From Sthenelais limicola (lineage: Eukaryota; Annelida; Polychaeta; Phyllodocida; Sigalionidae): DNA of 64,000 nucleotides. Shown piece after piece: positions 1 to 10,989 of this stretch. The stretch is taken from contig OW804094.1 in NCBI GenBank assembly GCA_942159475.1, forward strand, positions 48,976,966-49,040,965. Reading direction: 5' to 3'. The notes under the pieces were generated by a model that was given only the letters and a program-made list of their open reading frames with translations, was not told the DNA's origin and searched no databases. Numbering within the stretch: position 1 is the stretch's first letter; each line of letters opens with the position of its first letter. The position numbers and the translations under genes were made by a program.

Positions 1-614
1 ATTACTTGATGCTTAAAATCAGAGAACGGAAATACTAATGCCAACTATAGTTGGATCTTTATTTGCCATAAAATATTATTGAAATAGCATTGTATCTGGT
101 ACATTGAGAACAAGCATCGGTTACTGTGATCTCATTGCCTTGCATAGCAGTTTGACTGGTGGGGAAATTTTGTAGCGTGTGCCAAAAGTAGGCAATTATA
201 TTTATAAGCCATTACACAAAGTATAGAAGTATTGAAGGTGGGGTTGTAGTTTCCCGTTGGTGTTGTATCATTGTACATTCATAAATAACCCAAATCATCA
301 GTGATGTAGGAAGCGGGGGCACAGGGGCCATCCCTCCACTTTCAGAGTATGGCCCCCCCCCTCCAACATTTTACTTTATATCAATATTCAAAATGCTAAA
401 AAATGAACCAAAGATTCCACTAGATGTAGAATGCCTTAACTCATTAATATAAGAGGCCAGTAAAGTTCTGTACCTACAAGGTTTCAGCCTTTGCAGTGTT
501 TCATTAACACAAAGCAGGAGAGAATGGTTTCTTCTATATTAGAAGACTGGAACTAAAACAAGCTCAAGCATGCTGAAGTCAGGAAGTCATACCACACGCG
601 TTGAACTGGTGCAA
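1..614. other. non-coding stretch, nothing recognised
   Basis: I see no coding signal, RNA gene or clear repeat here apart from a short C-run near 352-361. The small open frames are not supported by any motif. Confidence 0.5.
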
Positions 615-676
615 ATTACCACACTACTCCCGCCCATACAAATAGCATGTGGTAATACTTTAACGTGGAGTAAAGG
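615..676 (+). repeat. 62-bp dyad module, copy 1
   Basis: This segment carries a perfect inverted pair, ATTACCACA at 615-623 and TGTGGTAAT at 648-656, around a GC-rich spacer with ACTCCCGCCCATA, followed by AACGTGGAGTAAAGG. A close copy lies at 63760-63823, upstream of the Crypton-like gene. Its role is unknown; it could be a transposon end or a shared promoter module. Confidence 0.6.
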
Positions 677-962
677 CCCCTAATTCAGCGTGAACATTCA
701 ATCTACACTGTCCCGCGCAACGTATCCATGCGATACGAAAATGAATACGAATTTCTTGTACCCACTTTTGATACGATTTTTTTCGTCTCAGCGTATTCGG
801 CGAGGAAAATAATAACCTGGGAAAGCTAAATCTCTTAATCCCCGGTGTGCGGTGGTGCGTTAAGAGTTGGCGCATCTGGCGCATCTGGTGTGCGGCAGTG
901 CGTGAAGGAGTGTGTGCTCACCCATGACAAAGTGACAAAGCAGAGAAAAAAACTTGACCATG

Positions 963-1030
963 CTTGGGTTTGATCTAGCAACCTTGTGATTAACAGTCAA
1001 GTGCTCTAACCATTACACCACTGAACCAGC
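963..1030 (-). pseudogene. tRNA-Asn-like pseudogene or SINE head
   Basis: Read on the minus strand, this has an A-box-like segment (GTGGTGTAATGGTTAGAGC), an anticodon-loop-like GACTGTTAATC with GTT, and a degenerate B box (GGTTGCTAGATCAAACCC). The B box departs from GGTTCGANTCC and the stems do not close well, so it is not a working tRNA gene. It lies inside the TIR element at 703-2041 and has a diverged counterpart at 6708-6775. Confidence 0.45.
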
Positions 1031-1067
1031 TATCAACATGGCCTCAACTAATCAATCTGAATCTTAA

Positions 1068-1200
1068 TAGTGTGTGTGAGAGAGAGAGGGAGAGAGAAAC
1101 AGAGACAAGGACAGAAAGAGAAAGAGGGGAGAGGCAGACAGGAGGATTGCAATTGAAAGAAAGTAAGAAAGAGATGGGCGGGAAAGGAGAGGAAGAGCAG
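1068..1200. repeat. GA/GT-rich low-complexity tract
   Basis: GTGTGTGAGAGAGAG passes into a long, almost pure purine tract. It is simple sequence and explains the open frames that cross it. Confidence 0.8.
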
Positions 1201-2041
1201 GGAATGTTTTTTTTTCATGAATATATATATGAGTAATTCTCCCAATCGGGCAGCATTTGATTTCAGAAGGCCATTTTTTGTAGAAAAAATAAAATTTGTC
1301 GAATCTCTACAATCTTTGGTGTACATATCACAGGGAATATGAGCATAATGCAGGTGAAGTTTGGGAAGGCTGGAGCCAATATTTCAATTCCTACACCTAT
1401 GATTCAGAAATCGATATTTTACCTATTATTTTGCCTTATTTCGGCCTCATTAAACCTGATTAATCAAATGATTTACAGTAAAAATGGGATATATTACTCA
1501 CTAATTCGTCTAGCAAAATTAAATGAAAAGTCAGACCTAGAGAATTGATATTGGCATGCATAAAAGTGCCCTGATGTCAGCAAAAGTTTGACTCCTTTTT
1601 TGTTCAAATATTCATTTTATTTCTATACAATTACAACCCTCAAACAGGCTTCTTGAAGGTGTTAAAGCATTGCTAAGAGTTTGTGCGTCAACATTATGGT
1701 GTGTGCATGTGTGAGGGTTACCCAGGGAGGGGATTCGCACTAGACTGACACCTCCACCTCTTGACTCTTGTTTTAGGTTAAAACAATATTCAATAAGTTT
1801 CACCTTATAGGTAAGCTTCCAAAATCGAAAACTCAATACGAAAAACGGAGCGCGAATACGGAGCATATCATATTTCGTCTCCGTGATTCAAACTACCGTT
1901 TTTCGTATCAGAAGTTCAGGCAATTTCGTCACCACAGTTCACCAGTAGCATGCGCGGTGCTTGGTAGACAAAAATCGTCACACTGAAGACGAAAAAGCTC
2001 GCCGCTCCGTATCGCCCGGGTACGGTGCGCGGGAGAGTGTA

Positions 2042-2840
2042 TGATATAACGTATTTATAGAGCAGACCTGTATGTCCAAATCAGTCCAGCTTTGGTCATT
2101 GACCTATAAACATCAAAAACCATACTTTGCCCGGTTAAGATTTTCTTGGCAACATTTATGAACATTTATTTTGGGGGTAGTTAAGGGAAGAATAATTTGA
2201 CATTATTAAGTTTTGAAATTTTGAAAGTTATCTTGCCATCACTATGAATTCTATGTTCTTTTCATTGTTCTTTCTCAAGTCAGTACCAGTTTATGAAATT
2301 GGATCCAAATAAAGCCTCTAACAAAGGCAAAACTAGATGTGAGTATTCTGCTGTTGCTAATAATGGAAACCCTATTTTGTATTTTATAACACAACTTAGC
2401 TTATTATCATGTTGGCACCTTCAAACTGTGTACCATCACGTGGCATTTGGGAATGGCCGATGTATGTAGACAACCAATAGCAAAATTTCATCATTAAAAC
2501 CGGGTAGTTGTTAGATACCTATGTAATATAAACTGTCACAGTGAAATTGTGCCAATCACGATGATGCACAATCAATCACACTCCTTGTTCAATAGGAAAA
2601 CTATTCCCTAACCAACTTCTCACTGTCTTCATTATAGACTATACAATGCCACTTTGTGGGACAAAGATGGCCCCCCATGTTCAAATTGCTTCCTACATCA
2701 CTGATATTGTAATATGTCATGGGGACCCTGAAACAATTCTTGTTCTCCACTTTCTCATTAAGTGTGAGTGAAAGACCACTGCAGGGGACGTGAGCCATTT
2801 CCAGTATCCATTGAGAAAACTGTAACTTGTAAAAATATGC
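2042..2840. other. non-coding stretch, nothing recognised
   Basis: AT-rich sequence without motif-supported open frames, RNA genes or repeats that I can identify. Confidence 0.5.
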
Positions 2841-2842
2841 TT

Positions 2843-2960
2843 CAATTCAATTCAATTTAAGAATTCTTTATTGCAGTAGATCTTGTTACAATAAGGTGGT
2901 CCAACATTCTATAAATACACACATGTTTAGATAATTCTTCCGTTGAGTGCCTAAGTGTTT
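2843..2960 (-). repeat. LINE or SINE 3' end with AATTC tail
   Basis: Tandem TTCAA units at 2844-2860 followed by AAGAATTCTTTATTGC look like the 3' tail of a LINE or SINE on the minus strand. No coding part is attached. 2961-3362 holds nothing I recognise. Confidence 0.35.
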
Positions 2961-3362
2961 AAAAAAGTAGTATTGTTATAATATTGATGATAGGGATGAG
3001 CATTTTTATACCAAAAGATCTACAGTTGTGTACTTCCGAAGTTTCCATTTAAACAAAGTTTATGTCCCATTCCAAGAACCATCTGCTGTGAATTCATGAT
3101 TCAACCAGAAATTACTTTCTATGGGTATCTGTGGAATGTATTAATTTCCCCCTATTATACTGAGATCCGATACTAGGGTGAGACACAGAATTAGGCTTTA
3201 GTTATTCCCAACTGAGATTAAGAGGTGTAATTGATTTAGGACACCATAATCTAACCACATTGAAGGATTCAATTTCCCAACATGAATAATCTAATAATTC
3301 TTTTTAAAGATATGAAGTTATCAATCACTTTCTATTGTTCCGAACCCACAGTCAATAACAGG

Positions 3363-3670
3363 GCTGTGTTACATAAAGGGAGATACACAATACTGCGGCT
3401 CCAATCGACTAATGTGGGGACGCACAAAAAATTGTGCATATTGGTGAATTGGGTTGTGTCCTAAGTTTGGATATTGCGTCTCCACTGGGGAGCACGTCTC
3501 CACTTGCAAGTGATATATCAACGTAATTTAGGTGGAGACACAATATAGGATGGAGACGCAATATCACCTAATACTACCTTGACCAATTTAAGATGGACAA
3601 TTGTGTGCGCGTCCTACATTAGTCGATTGGAGGCACAATAGTTTGTATCTCCCTTTATATAACGCATGCA
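3363..3670. mobile_element. foldback element with very long inverted arms
   Basis: The left arm (from 3363, containing AAAGGGAGATACA, CCAATCGACTAATGT and GCGTCTCCA) is repeated in inverse order in the right arm ending near 3670. The arms are about 150 bp each, imperfect, with a short centre, so the unit is a near-complete palindrome. There is no coding capacity. It fits a non-autonomous foldback DNA transposon. 3671-4042 shows nothing further. Confidence 0.7.
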
Positions 3671-4042
3671 CCCCTGGGCCAATTCAGGGGGACTTGTTCG
3701 TATTTTTCCCCTTGCTCGTTATTACACCCGTTTGGCATTATGATACAATACCAATCATATGCTGAAACAAATGATTACGTCCTTTGCAAGAATACTTTTT
3801 ACTTGTATTTCTAGCAATAAATGTATTAAGCTTTCTGTAGTTAGCCATAACTTTATTGATGCCTCAATATCTATTCCCCTCCGCTTTGTCTCCCACATCA
3901 CACTTTGTACTCCCCTCTCCTTTTCTCTGTGGATACCTGTCTCCTTCTATCCCTGTATCACTCTTATCTCTGCATCTCTGTTATAATTGCCCTCTCCTCT
4001 CTGCATTTCCATCTCTTAAAGCTTTATTTTCGGCTATTCTGA

Positions 4043-4364
4043 GAATACATAGATTTCACTGACGTCATGGTCGTCGCCATTGTGGGGGGCTCATTAGATC
4101 TCTATGTATGCTGCAATACTTGAAAATACCGTTTTCTGGCTGTTTTAACCTTTACCAGTTTTAATGTGCCTAAACAAACCCTTCTTGATAGGTTATAGAT
4201 TATCTTTCTTTAGTGTAGTATTACTCAAGTATCCACTATTGTGATGTTTATCAACTTTGTTTTGATAACCAGGCTGTAGACGGCAAGGATAACGTTGTCC
4301 CCTGACATGGCGGCCAGTAGGATTCCCCAGCAATCCAGGTGACGTCATGTGAAATCTATGTATA
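4043..4364. mobile_element. 322-bp TIR MITE with TGACGTCA in its ends
   Basis: ATACATAGATTTCAC followed by TGACGTCA at 4045-4067 is mirrored by TGACGTCA and GTGAAATCTATGTAT at 4340-4363. The interior is non-coding. The terminal repeats are about 25 bp with one indel. The palindromic CRE-like core in each end is unusual and may be part of the transposase site. Confidence 0.65.
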
Positions 4365-4436
4365 GGGGATTCGCATAGCCGCCATTTGAATCTAGATTCG
4401 CATTAGATGTTCAGCATGGAATGTTTATCAATGCCC

Positions 4437-4640
4437 TGATATTGTATTGTATTGTATTGTAATCTTTTTATTCAAGCAGTAAACATATACATTCGTATAT
4501 TTTTTTCCAGAAAAGGGTGTTTAAATTAATTGTGATAGAAATAATACCCTCTGATACTTAAAGCAGATCTTCCAGGCCACCCAATTCCAACAAGTTTGAG
4601 CATAGTTTTTCATTATCAGTTGGGTCTCCTTTTTTATTTT
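4437..4640 (-). repeat. LINE 3' end with ATTGT pentamer tail
   Basis: A TATTG pentamer array (4439-4460) is followed by TTTTTATTCAAGCAG and then, about 110 bp further, CAGATCTTCCAGGCCACCC. The same order is seen at 31838-32010 and, with a TA tail, at 41768-41860. It is the 3' end of a jockey/CR1-type LINE on the minus strand. The rest of the element is missing. 4641-5298 holds nothing else I recognise. Confidence 0.55.
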
Positions 4641-5298
4641 GAGGCAATATTCACGCACGCTTTATACATGTTTCCATAATACAAGTCCCCATCTTTCCCA
4701 TCATGCATTTGGTTTTCATAGATCATTCAGAAAAGCTATGATATTGGTAAAAACAGCCTTGTAACTTTCAATAAAAATGCTGCCAAATATTAAAGTATGT
4801 CAGATTTCACCAAAATTCATCCCAGAATTCACTGTAACAGCAGTGGCACATGCAAACCTCCTGCAATTCTTTTTTTTTCTCTCCTGCAATTCTTACCACA
4901 TTTACACATAATATGTGTTATTATTATGACTTATAGGACTGAAATTATCAATATTCTGCCGCTGGTGTATTTGTATTTAAAGATTTTTTCTTCAGACAAA
5001 AACATTGTGCAACGAGAGTACATTGTTCTCAGAGTTTGCTGATTCTAACTTTACCAATTTATATAAATACTACAAGGGACGATGTTATTCAAACCAGAAA
5101 TGCTATACAATTAATGGTGGAGTTGTTTTTCACACATGGTTGTATGATAATACAATAATTTGAAGTAGAGTCGGCCTAGAGGTTGGCTGCCAGTGAGCGA
5201 TGATAAGGGAAACCACCATAAAAAATGATTTGGCCGGATCTCCGAAATAAGCCCTCTAGCAAAAGCAACAGGACAAAATCCTCCATCAGTTTGGTCAA

Positions 5299-5393
5299 AT
5301 GTGATGTGTTTCAGCAAAATGAGTCACAAGTCGCAAAAGATGATATTTTGAGATATCATTATAATTTGAAAAGATGAGATCAAGCCGATTCTA
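5299..5393 (-). mobile_element. MITE-T fragment
   Basis: Starts with the family terminus ATGTGATGTGTTTCAGC and GAGTCACAAGTCGCAAAA, then continues with the inner arm (GATATCATTATAATTTG, AAAGATGAGATCAAGC). The copy is cut off after about 95 bp. Confidence 0.7.
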
Positions 5394-6135
5394 ATTTCTC
5401 CTTCTGTTTTTTTAAATCTTTTTTGAATATTTCTTTTTTTACAAGTGACGTGTCACATGAAAAGTGCTGAGACAATTCGTAAGACAATTTGGGAATGTGT
5501 GGGGCAGGTGTGGTCCGCGAAAAACTAACACAAATTCGTATGATTTGTCCAATTGTGTTAAGAATTCGTCCATGCACGAATTGTCGTGGATCCCCAATTC
5601 GTACGAATTATTAAGCACCCCAGAAATGAAAACATTCTGAAACACATCACAAATGTTAAATGGGTAGGAAAAGAACGGAACAAAAGGCAGTAAAACTTAG
5701 GGTGCACACTCTCCCGCGCGCCGTACCCGCGCGATACGGAGCGGCACGTTTTTTCGTCTTCAGTGAGACGATTTTTGTCTACAAAGCACCGCGAACGCTA
5801 CTGGTGAACTGTGGTGACGAAATTACCTGAACTTCTGATACGAAAAACGGTCATTTGAATCACGGAGACGAAATATGATATGCTCCGTATTCGCGCTCCG
5901 TTTTTCGTATTGAAAGACCAACATAAGAAAGGCTTGCCTAGCCATTGTCTTAAGTAACACCTCCCACAGGCTTTCTCTGTATATAACTAGGTGCGAATAT
6001 GAATCCATATTCCCTTTTAGCATTGTTGCATGAAATAGGTGTCTGGTGAGGATGTATATCCTACCAGAAATTAAATAGAATTATTTTATATTTTCCTGGC
6101 ATGACTCCCCTATAATACCTATTAACCCTATAACA

Positions 6136-6486
6136 CATGGTCGATTCCAGAAATTTTAGTGCGATTTTGATGTTTTTCACGTTTTATTCAATAACGTTGA
6201 CGGTTTTGGTTGTATAAGCTTAGAAGTAGTATGTATGGATTCCTTAGAATATGCCGCATAATACAAGATACTGCTTTATTTTTTCAACAGGGTTTCATTT
6301 CATTTATTGACCATTTTCGTTTTGACCATTCCATACGAATACACACACAAGTAAGAAAAAATAAAATAACCATTTACTTTTGTATGGACTTTGATATTCC
6401 ATATTAAAGAATTTATCTGCCCCTATCAATGCAATCAAATTACCAAAAATCTTAAAATCACACTAAAATTTCTGGAATCGACCATA
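6136..6486. mobile_element. 351-bp MITE with ATGGTCGATTCC ends, nested
   Basis: ATGGTCGATTCCAGAAATTT and following bases (6137-6172) are repeated in inverse orientation at about 6450-6485, with only a few mismatches. The interior is AT-rich and non-coding. The first 11 bases of the end are shared with the larger TIR element at 57139-58086, so both belong to one family. It is inserted inside the 5699-7038 element. Confidence 0.75.
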
Positions 6487-6707
6487 TACAAACTCTGGTT
6501 GGCGATTTGGGCTATAAACCCTGGGTTTATTCTCCATACACATAGACATATCAAGCATATGATAAGAATGAGAATAAATATGAAATATAAATATGACACA
6601 CACAAGAAAACAAATTTGTGCGACTGTCCAAGTCGGGGATTAACGGCCGTTAGGCGTCGAACGTCCAGTCTCGGTTTTGACCATCTGTTGAGCACATTTC
6701 TTCATCA

Positions 6708-6775
6708 AATTCGGTGGTGTAGTGGAGTAGATGTTCGCTTGTGAACCCTAAGGTTGCTAGATCGGACCCAACCAT
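6708..6775 (+). pseudogene. degenerate tRNA-like sequence
   Basis: GGTGGTGTAGTGGAGTAGA followed by AAGGTTGCTAGATCGGACCC corresponds to the tRNA-Asn-like sequence at 963-1030 in inverse orientation. The anticodon arm is lost. It is a SINE or tRNA relic, not a tRNA gene. Confidence 0.35.
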
Positions 6776-7038
6776 GGGTGTGGGTTTTTTCTCTGTTTGG
6801 TTCTACTCTAGTGGCCGTCATACACCAATGGTCATGCCAGCTTGTCTGGCACTGGCCGGCCGGCCGGCCGTAGGGGTCTAAGGGATTAGGAGACTAATCC
6901 TTTAGCTTTCTAAGGTTATGATTTAGCCGTCGCCAGTACGAAAAACGCTGTGACGAAAAAAATCGTATCAAAAGTGGGGACAAGAAATTCGTATCCAATT
7001 TCGTATTGCGCGGATACGGCGGGCGGGAGAGTGCAGCT

Positions 7039-8105
7039 TTAACTCTCTTTTACCAACAGTTTCTCCCCTCCTCTTCATCACTTTGCTCTGTCCTACCCAT
7101 TTTCTCCCTCTTGGTCCATCACTTCAAGTTCCCTTGTCTTCCCATTCCTACTTTCTGTCACAACGCTCTATTTCTCCTCCACTCGCATCTCTTCGATCTC
7201 TTTCTCTATTATCTCTTTCTACCAGACTTCTGCCGGAAGAAAGTAATTATATCACCTTATTTGAAAGTGCTAATATGGAATGTAAACATCTGGGTTCACG
7301 AGGAACCATTTACATTTGAACAAATGACCCCCACTCTCTTAATTCGTATCGTATAATTATGATTCTCGGTCGACATTCTCACTATACAAATCCTCTATCC
7401 GATATATTTCTTTCATATTCTGAAACCTAATCCAACATGCATACAAGCTCTCTTGTTACATCCAACCCTTGACGTTAATACCTTAAGCAGTACCGCACCC
7501 CCTGATTCATGTTACGTTAGAGACCAGCAATATTATTTATTATTAATTATTTCCTTTCTCCCGTCAAATACTTCTTTCCCCATTCTGTTTCTCCGCCCAC
7601 AGAATAACAGAGACCAGACGAAACATTCAGTGAATCAGGAAGGCGGACTTTGGAAGTCTATGTCAATAATTCAATAGCTTTCGCGGGAATTTGAATGAAA
7701 CCCTTTTTAAATTCACAAATGCCTTATCGCAGATTACTGGCGAGGCAGGTGCATTCGGAAATCGCTCAGTTGTAAGCAGCTCTGGCGTTGTTCGGATTAT
7801 CCCCCTGGTTTAATTTGTCCGGATAAAGAGAAAAGAGGGAGTTGGGGAGGGTAATGACTTGGGGGATTGTCTTGCACAGTGAAAGACATTAGTACCGCCC
7901 GTTACGTTGCGTTCCCAAATTGTATCTGATGAATGTCTTTATTTTTACCAGGTGGATATTATGAATATGAATATAAATGTTAATATTCATACTAATCTGA
8001 GTGTTAATAAATTACTTCATGTGATTACAAACTTATTGATCTTAATATGCACATGTTTGCGATTTTAAATGTTAAGCCCAGTTCAACAAATCATACATAC
8101 AGAAC
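7039..8105. other. non-coding stretch, pyrimidine-rich at its start
   Basis: 7040-7240 is rich in CTC and TTTCTC, which creates spurious open frames. I see no motif-supported gene or repeat in the rest. Confidence 0.45.
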
Positions 8106-8465
8106 ATGTGATGTGTTATAGAAAAAGAGTCGCAAAATTGATATTTTTCAATGTGTTTTATTCACGAGATGTCTTTAAGCATGTCTTTTAGAGAGACCTG
8201 GAAGACTTGAGAATTCTTTTCACAAAAGGCTTTTGTAAAGAATGCAAGGTATTTGCTTCACCCCTTTTCCCTTAATTTGTATATGTAAGATGGAAATAAA
8301 ATTGATACGTATACATTCATTAGAATGTTTTCAGTTTTGGGGTGCCTAACGCTGTGTGCATCATTGATACATTTACCAAATTTTAAGACCATGTATTTTA
8401 TCACAGAACTGAAATGAGCGGAAAGACTTATGATTGTGAATCATTTTGCTATAGCACATCACAAA
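8106..8465 (+). mobile_element. MITE-T, nearly full length
   Basis: Begins ATGTGATGTGTTATAG with GAGTCGCAAAA and ends TTTTGCTATAGCACATCACA, so both inverted ends are present about 360 bp apart. The interior keeps TTCACGAGATGTC and ACATTTACCAAATTT, which recur in other copies. Confidence 0.7.
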
Positions 8466-8514
8466 TGCGTTTCTATTTTCAATATATATATGATAAAATC
8501 AGGAAATGAGTGAG

Positions 8515-8700
8515 AGAGCAAACATTAGGGTAAGTCTGAACAACCAAATTAACAGAGAGCAAACATTAGGGTAAGTCTGAACAACCAAATTAACAGAAAT
8601 AGAGAAAGAGAGAGAGGAAGGGAGAGAGAGGAGGAGAGGCACAGAGAAAGAGAGAATAAGACAGAAGGGGACAATGAGTGGAGGGGATAGAGATATTTGA
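8515..8700. repeat. perfect 41-bp tandem duplication and GA-rich tract
   Basis: Two identical 41-bp units (8515-8555 and 8556-8596, containing AAACATTAGGGTAAGTCTGA) stand head to tail and run into a GA-rich tract to about 8700. Perfect identity suggests a recent duplication. Confidence 0.85.
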
Positions 8701-9059
8701 TGTAAAGAATATCAGAGATGGTCTGAAATTGTAAAAATGAAGTGAGATAGAGATACGCAAGGATGTGATGGAATACAGAGATCATACCAAAAGCCTGCAC
8801 AATTCCCTGCATGGAGCAGTGACACTGGTTCCCAGTTTAAATCAAACTTTAGAAAAAGAGAAAAAGAAATTAAAGGTTAATGGCAGCTTCCCTGATTCTC
8901 TTATCCTCCTCAGTGAAGCTGTGAGAAAAGAGTGAAAGAAACAAAATACGTCTGAACCATCAGTCAAGTAGCTTAGGCTTAGGATAAGCTATAGGGATTA
9001 TACACCTTAGTAAAGTGAGACAAGAGATCAAGCGTAATCGTATGTGTCTTAAAGCTTAT

Positions 9060-9355
9060 ATATGTGATGTGTTTCAGGAAAATGTGTTGCAAGTCGCAAA
9101 ATCAATATTTTTTGGCGAAGGGCATCATATAGAGTATATTTAGCTACTTTACTAGTGAATGTCCACACAGAAATATTGCAAACTTTCTTTTCAAAAATAA
9201 AAATATCAAACTTAACATATAGAAGTTCTTATTTGATGCTTTATAATGTTTACTATCATTGGATTCGGCTTGATCTCATCTTTTCAATTATGATGACATC
9301 TCAAAATCAATTTCTTGCGACTTGCGACTCATTTTCCCTGTACAACATCACATGT
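9060..9355 (+). mobile_element. MITE-T, complete copy
   Basis: Both termini are present: ATGTGATGTGTTTCAGG with GTTGCAAGTCGCAAAA at the left and TTGCGACTTGCGACTCATTT with ACATCACATG at the right. In between are the family landmarks TTTAGCTACTTTACTAG, AATGTCCAC and GGCTTGATCTCATC. There is no coding capacity. Confidence 0.8.
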
Positions 9356-9589
9356 ACTGCTACACTGTACTCGTTGCGCATGTAAAACTATGGCGCAGGA
9401 CGGGCAGCACATGTTTCAAAAACGTAATTGACCCTGCCATAAATCTACATTTGTCACGTAAAGCATGCTCCGTAATTTGTGAGGTGTGATTCATGGTAGC
9501 GTAGTTCAGATTCCGCTACAAGAGTATGAAAAAAAAGCTGTAAGGCCAGAGCTAGATTTTATTTAAAGCTTTTATTTATACTGGGTAGT

Positions 9590-9660
9590 TCAACCCGATT
9601 CGAGCCCTCAATGCCTGTTCTGTGGGCCAGTGTGCCAACCACTACACTACAACAGCTGGA
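9590..9660 (-). pseudogene. tRNA-like SINE fragment
   Basis: On the minus strand GTAGTGTAGTGGTTGGCACAC resembles an A-box region and GGGCTCGAATCGGG a B box. The acceptor and anticodon stems do not pair convincingly. It is read as a tRNA-derived SINE relic. 9661-10097 shows nothing else. Confidence 0.4.
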
Positions 9661-10097
9661 TGAAATGCAAGGAAGAAATGTGATGTCAGGAAGTCAGGAA
9701 TAAACTAATATAAATTTTCCTTAATTATTTTGCCTTAATAGACAAAATATTTCAGAACATAGTTTTTAAAAGTTATGGTGTAGATGTTGTTTCCCAGACA
9801 CTGCTATTTTGTTCATCAATGCTACAATGAAATGTGTATTCATTTCCACACCTTCATGCTTTGTTATAGCTAGTGCTATATATATAGCCATAGGTTAAAA
9901 CAAAAGCTACACAAGCTTTCCCACATGGGCGCTAATCTACAGCGCTGCACTGTATATCTACCCAATGTGAGGGTGGCCCAAAGCCAAGGCCAATTACACT
10001 TATTTTTAAGGTGCGCCGCCATAGTTCTACACTTTTTTAGGACAGTGTAGTGGGTGTATATGGCGGTAGGGCTTGTTTGGATGAAGGTGATCAACAG

Positions 10098-10306
10098 GGC
10101 AGGAAGACGGGTTGGGAAGGGGAAAAGTGGAAAGAAGGGGGAGAAAGAGAAGAAAGGGAAAGTGAGAGAAGGAGGGTGGAATGAAAAGTACGGGGAAAAG
10201 CGGGAAGAAGGGGGAGAAAAGAAAAGAAAGGGAAAGTGCATGGGAGAAGGAGAGTGAAATGAGGAGAAGGGGGGAAAGCGGGAAAAAGGAGGAAGAGAAG
10301 AAAACC
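10098..10306 (+). repeat. 209-bp polypurine tract with internal duplication
   Basis: Almost all bases are G or A. A unit of about 80 bp with AGAAGGGGGAGAAA and GAAAGGGAAAGTG occurs twice. The tract could form triplex DNA. Open frames through it on both strands are compositional. Confidence 0.8.
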
Positions 10307-10318
10307 ATATAGAATTAA

Positions 10319-10430
10319 ATATGAAGCTACTTTACTAGTAATTGTCCACCCAGAAATATTGCAAACTTGGTTTTACAAAAATAAAAATATCAAACTTAAA
10401 ATATTGATATATACATATTAGATGTCCAAC
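10319..10430 (+). mobile_element. MITE-T internal fragment
   Basis: GCTACTTTACTAGTAATTG, CCACCCAGAAATATTGCAAA and AAATATCAAACTTAAAATA match the middle of the family. Both termini are missing. 10431-10812 holds nothing I recognise. Confidence 0.65.
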
Positions 10431-10812
10431 TATATTCTTAATTATATTCCCAGGCATTTCTAATTTACGACCTACATCTCAATTGTGTACTACAGAACAA
10501 TACGTTCAAGTGTCAAATGTAATACAAAAGATAAGAAATATGACGAAAAAATTTAGAAATATAATAATCTCATATTTGGTTTTCCAAGCTATAATATAAT
10601 TCACCTCAAGAAGAATCAATGCTCAATAAACAAACCAATCTCGGATCCCCCAACATCCCTGGCCCGCCTAAACACAATCTGCACCCACGTCAGTTCTAAT
10701 AGAGAGCATGAAATGTACATAAAAACCGCAATACATCACTAGAACCCACATGTTGGCAGAAAAATTAAATATTCAAATGCTCTCAATAATTACATGATGT
10801 ATCGTAGATAAT

Positions 10813-10945
10813 ATCCGCCAGATGGCAGTCTGCAGGTGCTATAGATGATGATGATGCTTCCTCTGAGGTCCGTGCTATCAACGTATCAATCTGTCACGTG
10901 TGATTGATGTGATTGGTTGACAGGACGAGTGATGGCGGAACGCAT
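10813..10945 (+). promoter_or_regulatory. promoter-like motif cluster
   Basis: Within 130 bp there is a CTCF-core match (CCGCCAGATGGCAGT, 10815-10829), a CACGTG E-box in GTCACGTGTGAT, an inverted CCAAT box (GATTGGTTG) and a YY1/translation-initiator-like GATGGCGGAAC. The combination resembles a TATA-less animal promoter firing to the right, but no downstream coding exon is recognised. These are string matches only. Confidence 0.3.
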
Positions 10946-10989
10946 TGCATTATTGGTGGACTCTCGCGGATTTTGTAGTTGCAAGATAT

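Larger units (their letters stand above)
703..2041 (+). mobile_element. 1.34-kb TIR element, copy 1
   Basis: The left end (ACTGTCCCGCGC, 707-718) and the right end (GCGCGGGAGAGTGT, 2027-2040) are inverted relatives of each other. The left arm (about 703-805) is repeated in inverse orientation at about 6935-7036, and the right arm (about 1815-2041) in inverse orientation at 5699-5920. The unit is therefore the reverse complement of the element at 5699-7038. The arms are rich in CGTATTCG-like and TTTTTCGT motifs. No transposase is seen, so it is non-autonomous. Its superfamily is not recognised. Confidence 0.6.
5699..7038 (-). mobile_element. 1.34-kb TIR element, copy 2 (inverted)
   Basis: The left end TGCACACTCTCCCGCGCG (5703-5720) and the right end GCGGGAGAGTGCAGC (7023-7037) are inverted repeats, flanked by TTA on both sides. 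The left arm to about 5920 is the reverse complement of 1815-2041, and the right arm (6935-7036) of 703-805, so this is the element at 703-2041 in opposite orientation. It contains a nested MITE at 6136-6486 and a diverged tRNA-like stretch at 6708-6775. A GGCCGGCCGGCCGGCC palindrome lies near 6853-6868. Confidence 0.6.

Noticed and set aside
963..1030. Functional tRNA-Asn gene
   Set aside because: The B box is degenerate and the acceptor and T stems do not pair; it is kept only as a tRNA-like relic.
9876..10308. Overlapping open frames on both strands through the purine tract
   Set aside because: They follow from low-complexity composition (runs of Lys/Glu/Gly or Phe/Ser/Pro) and have no domain.
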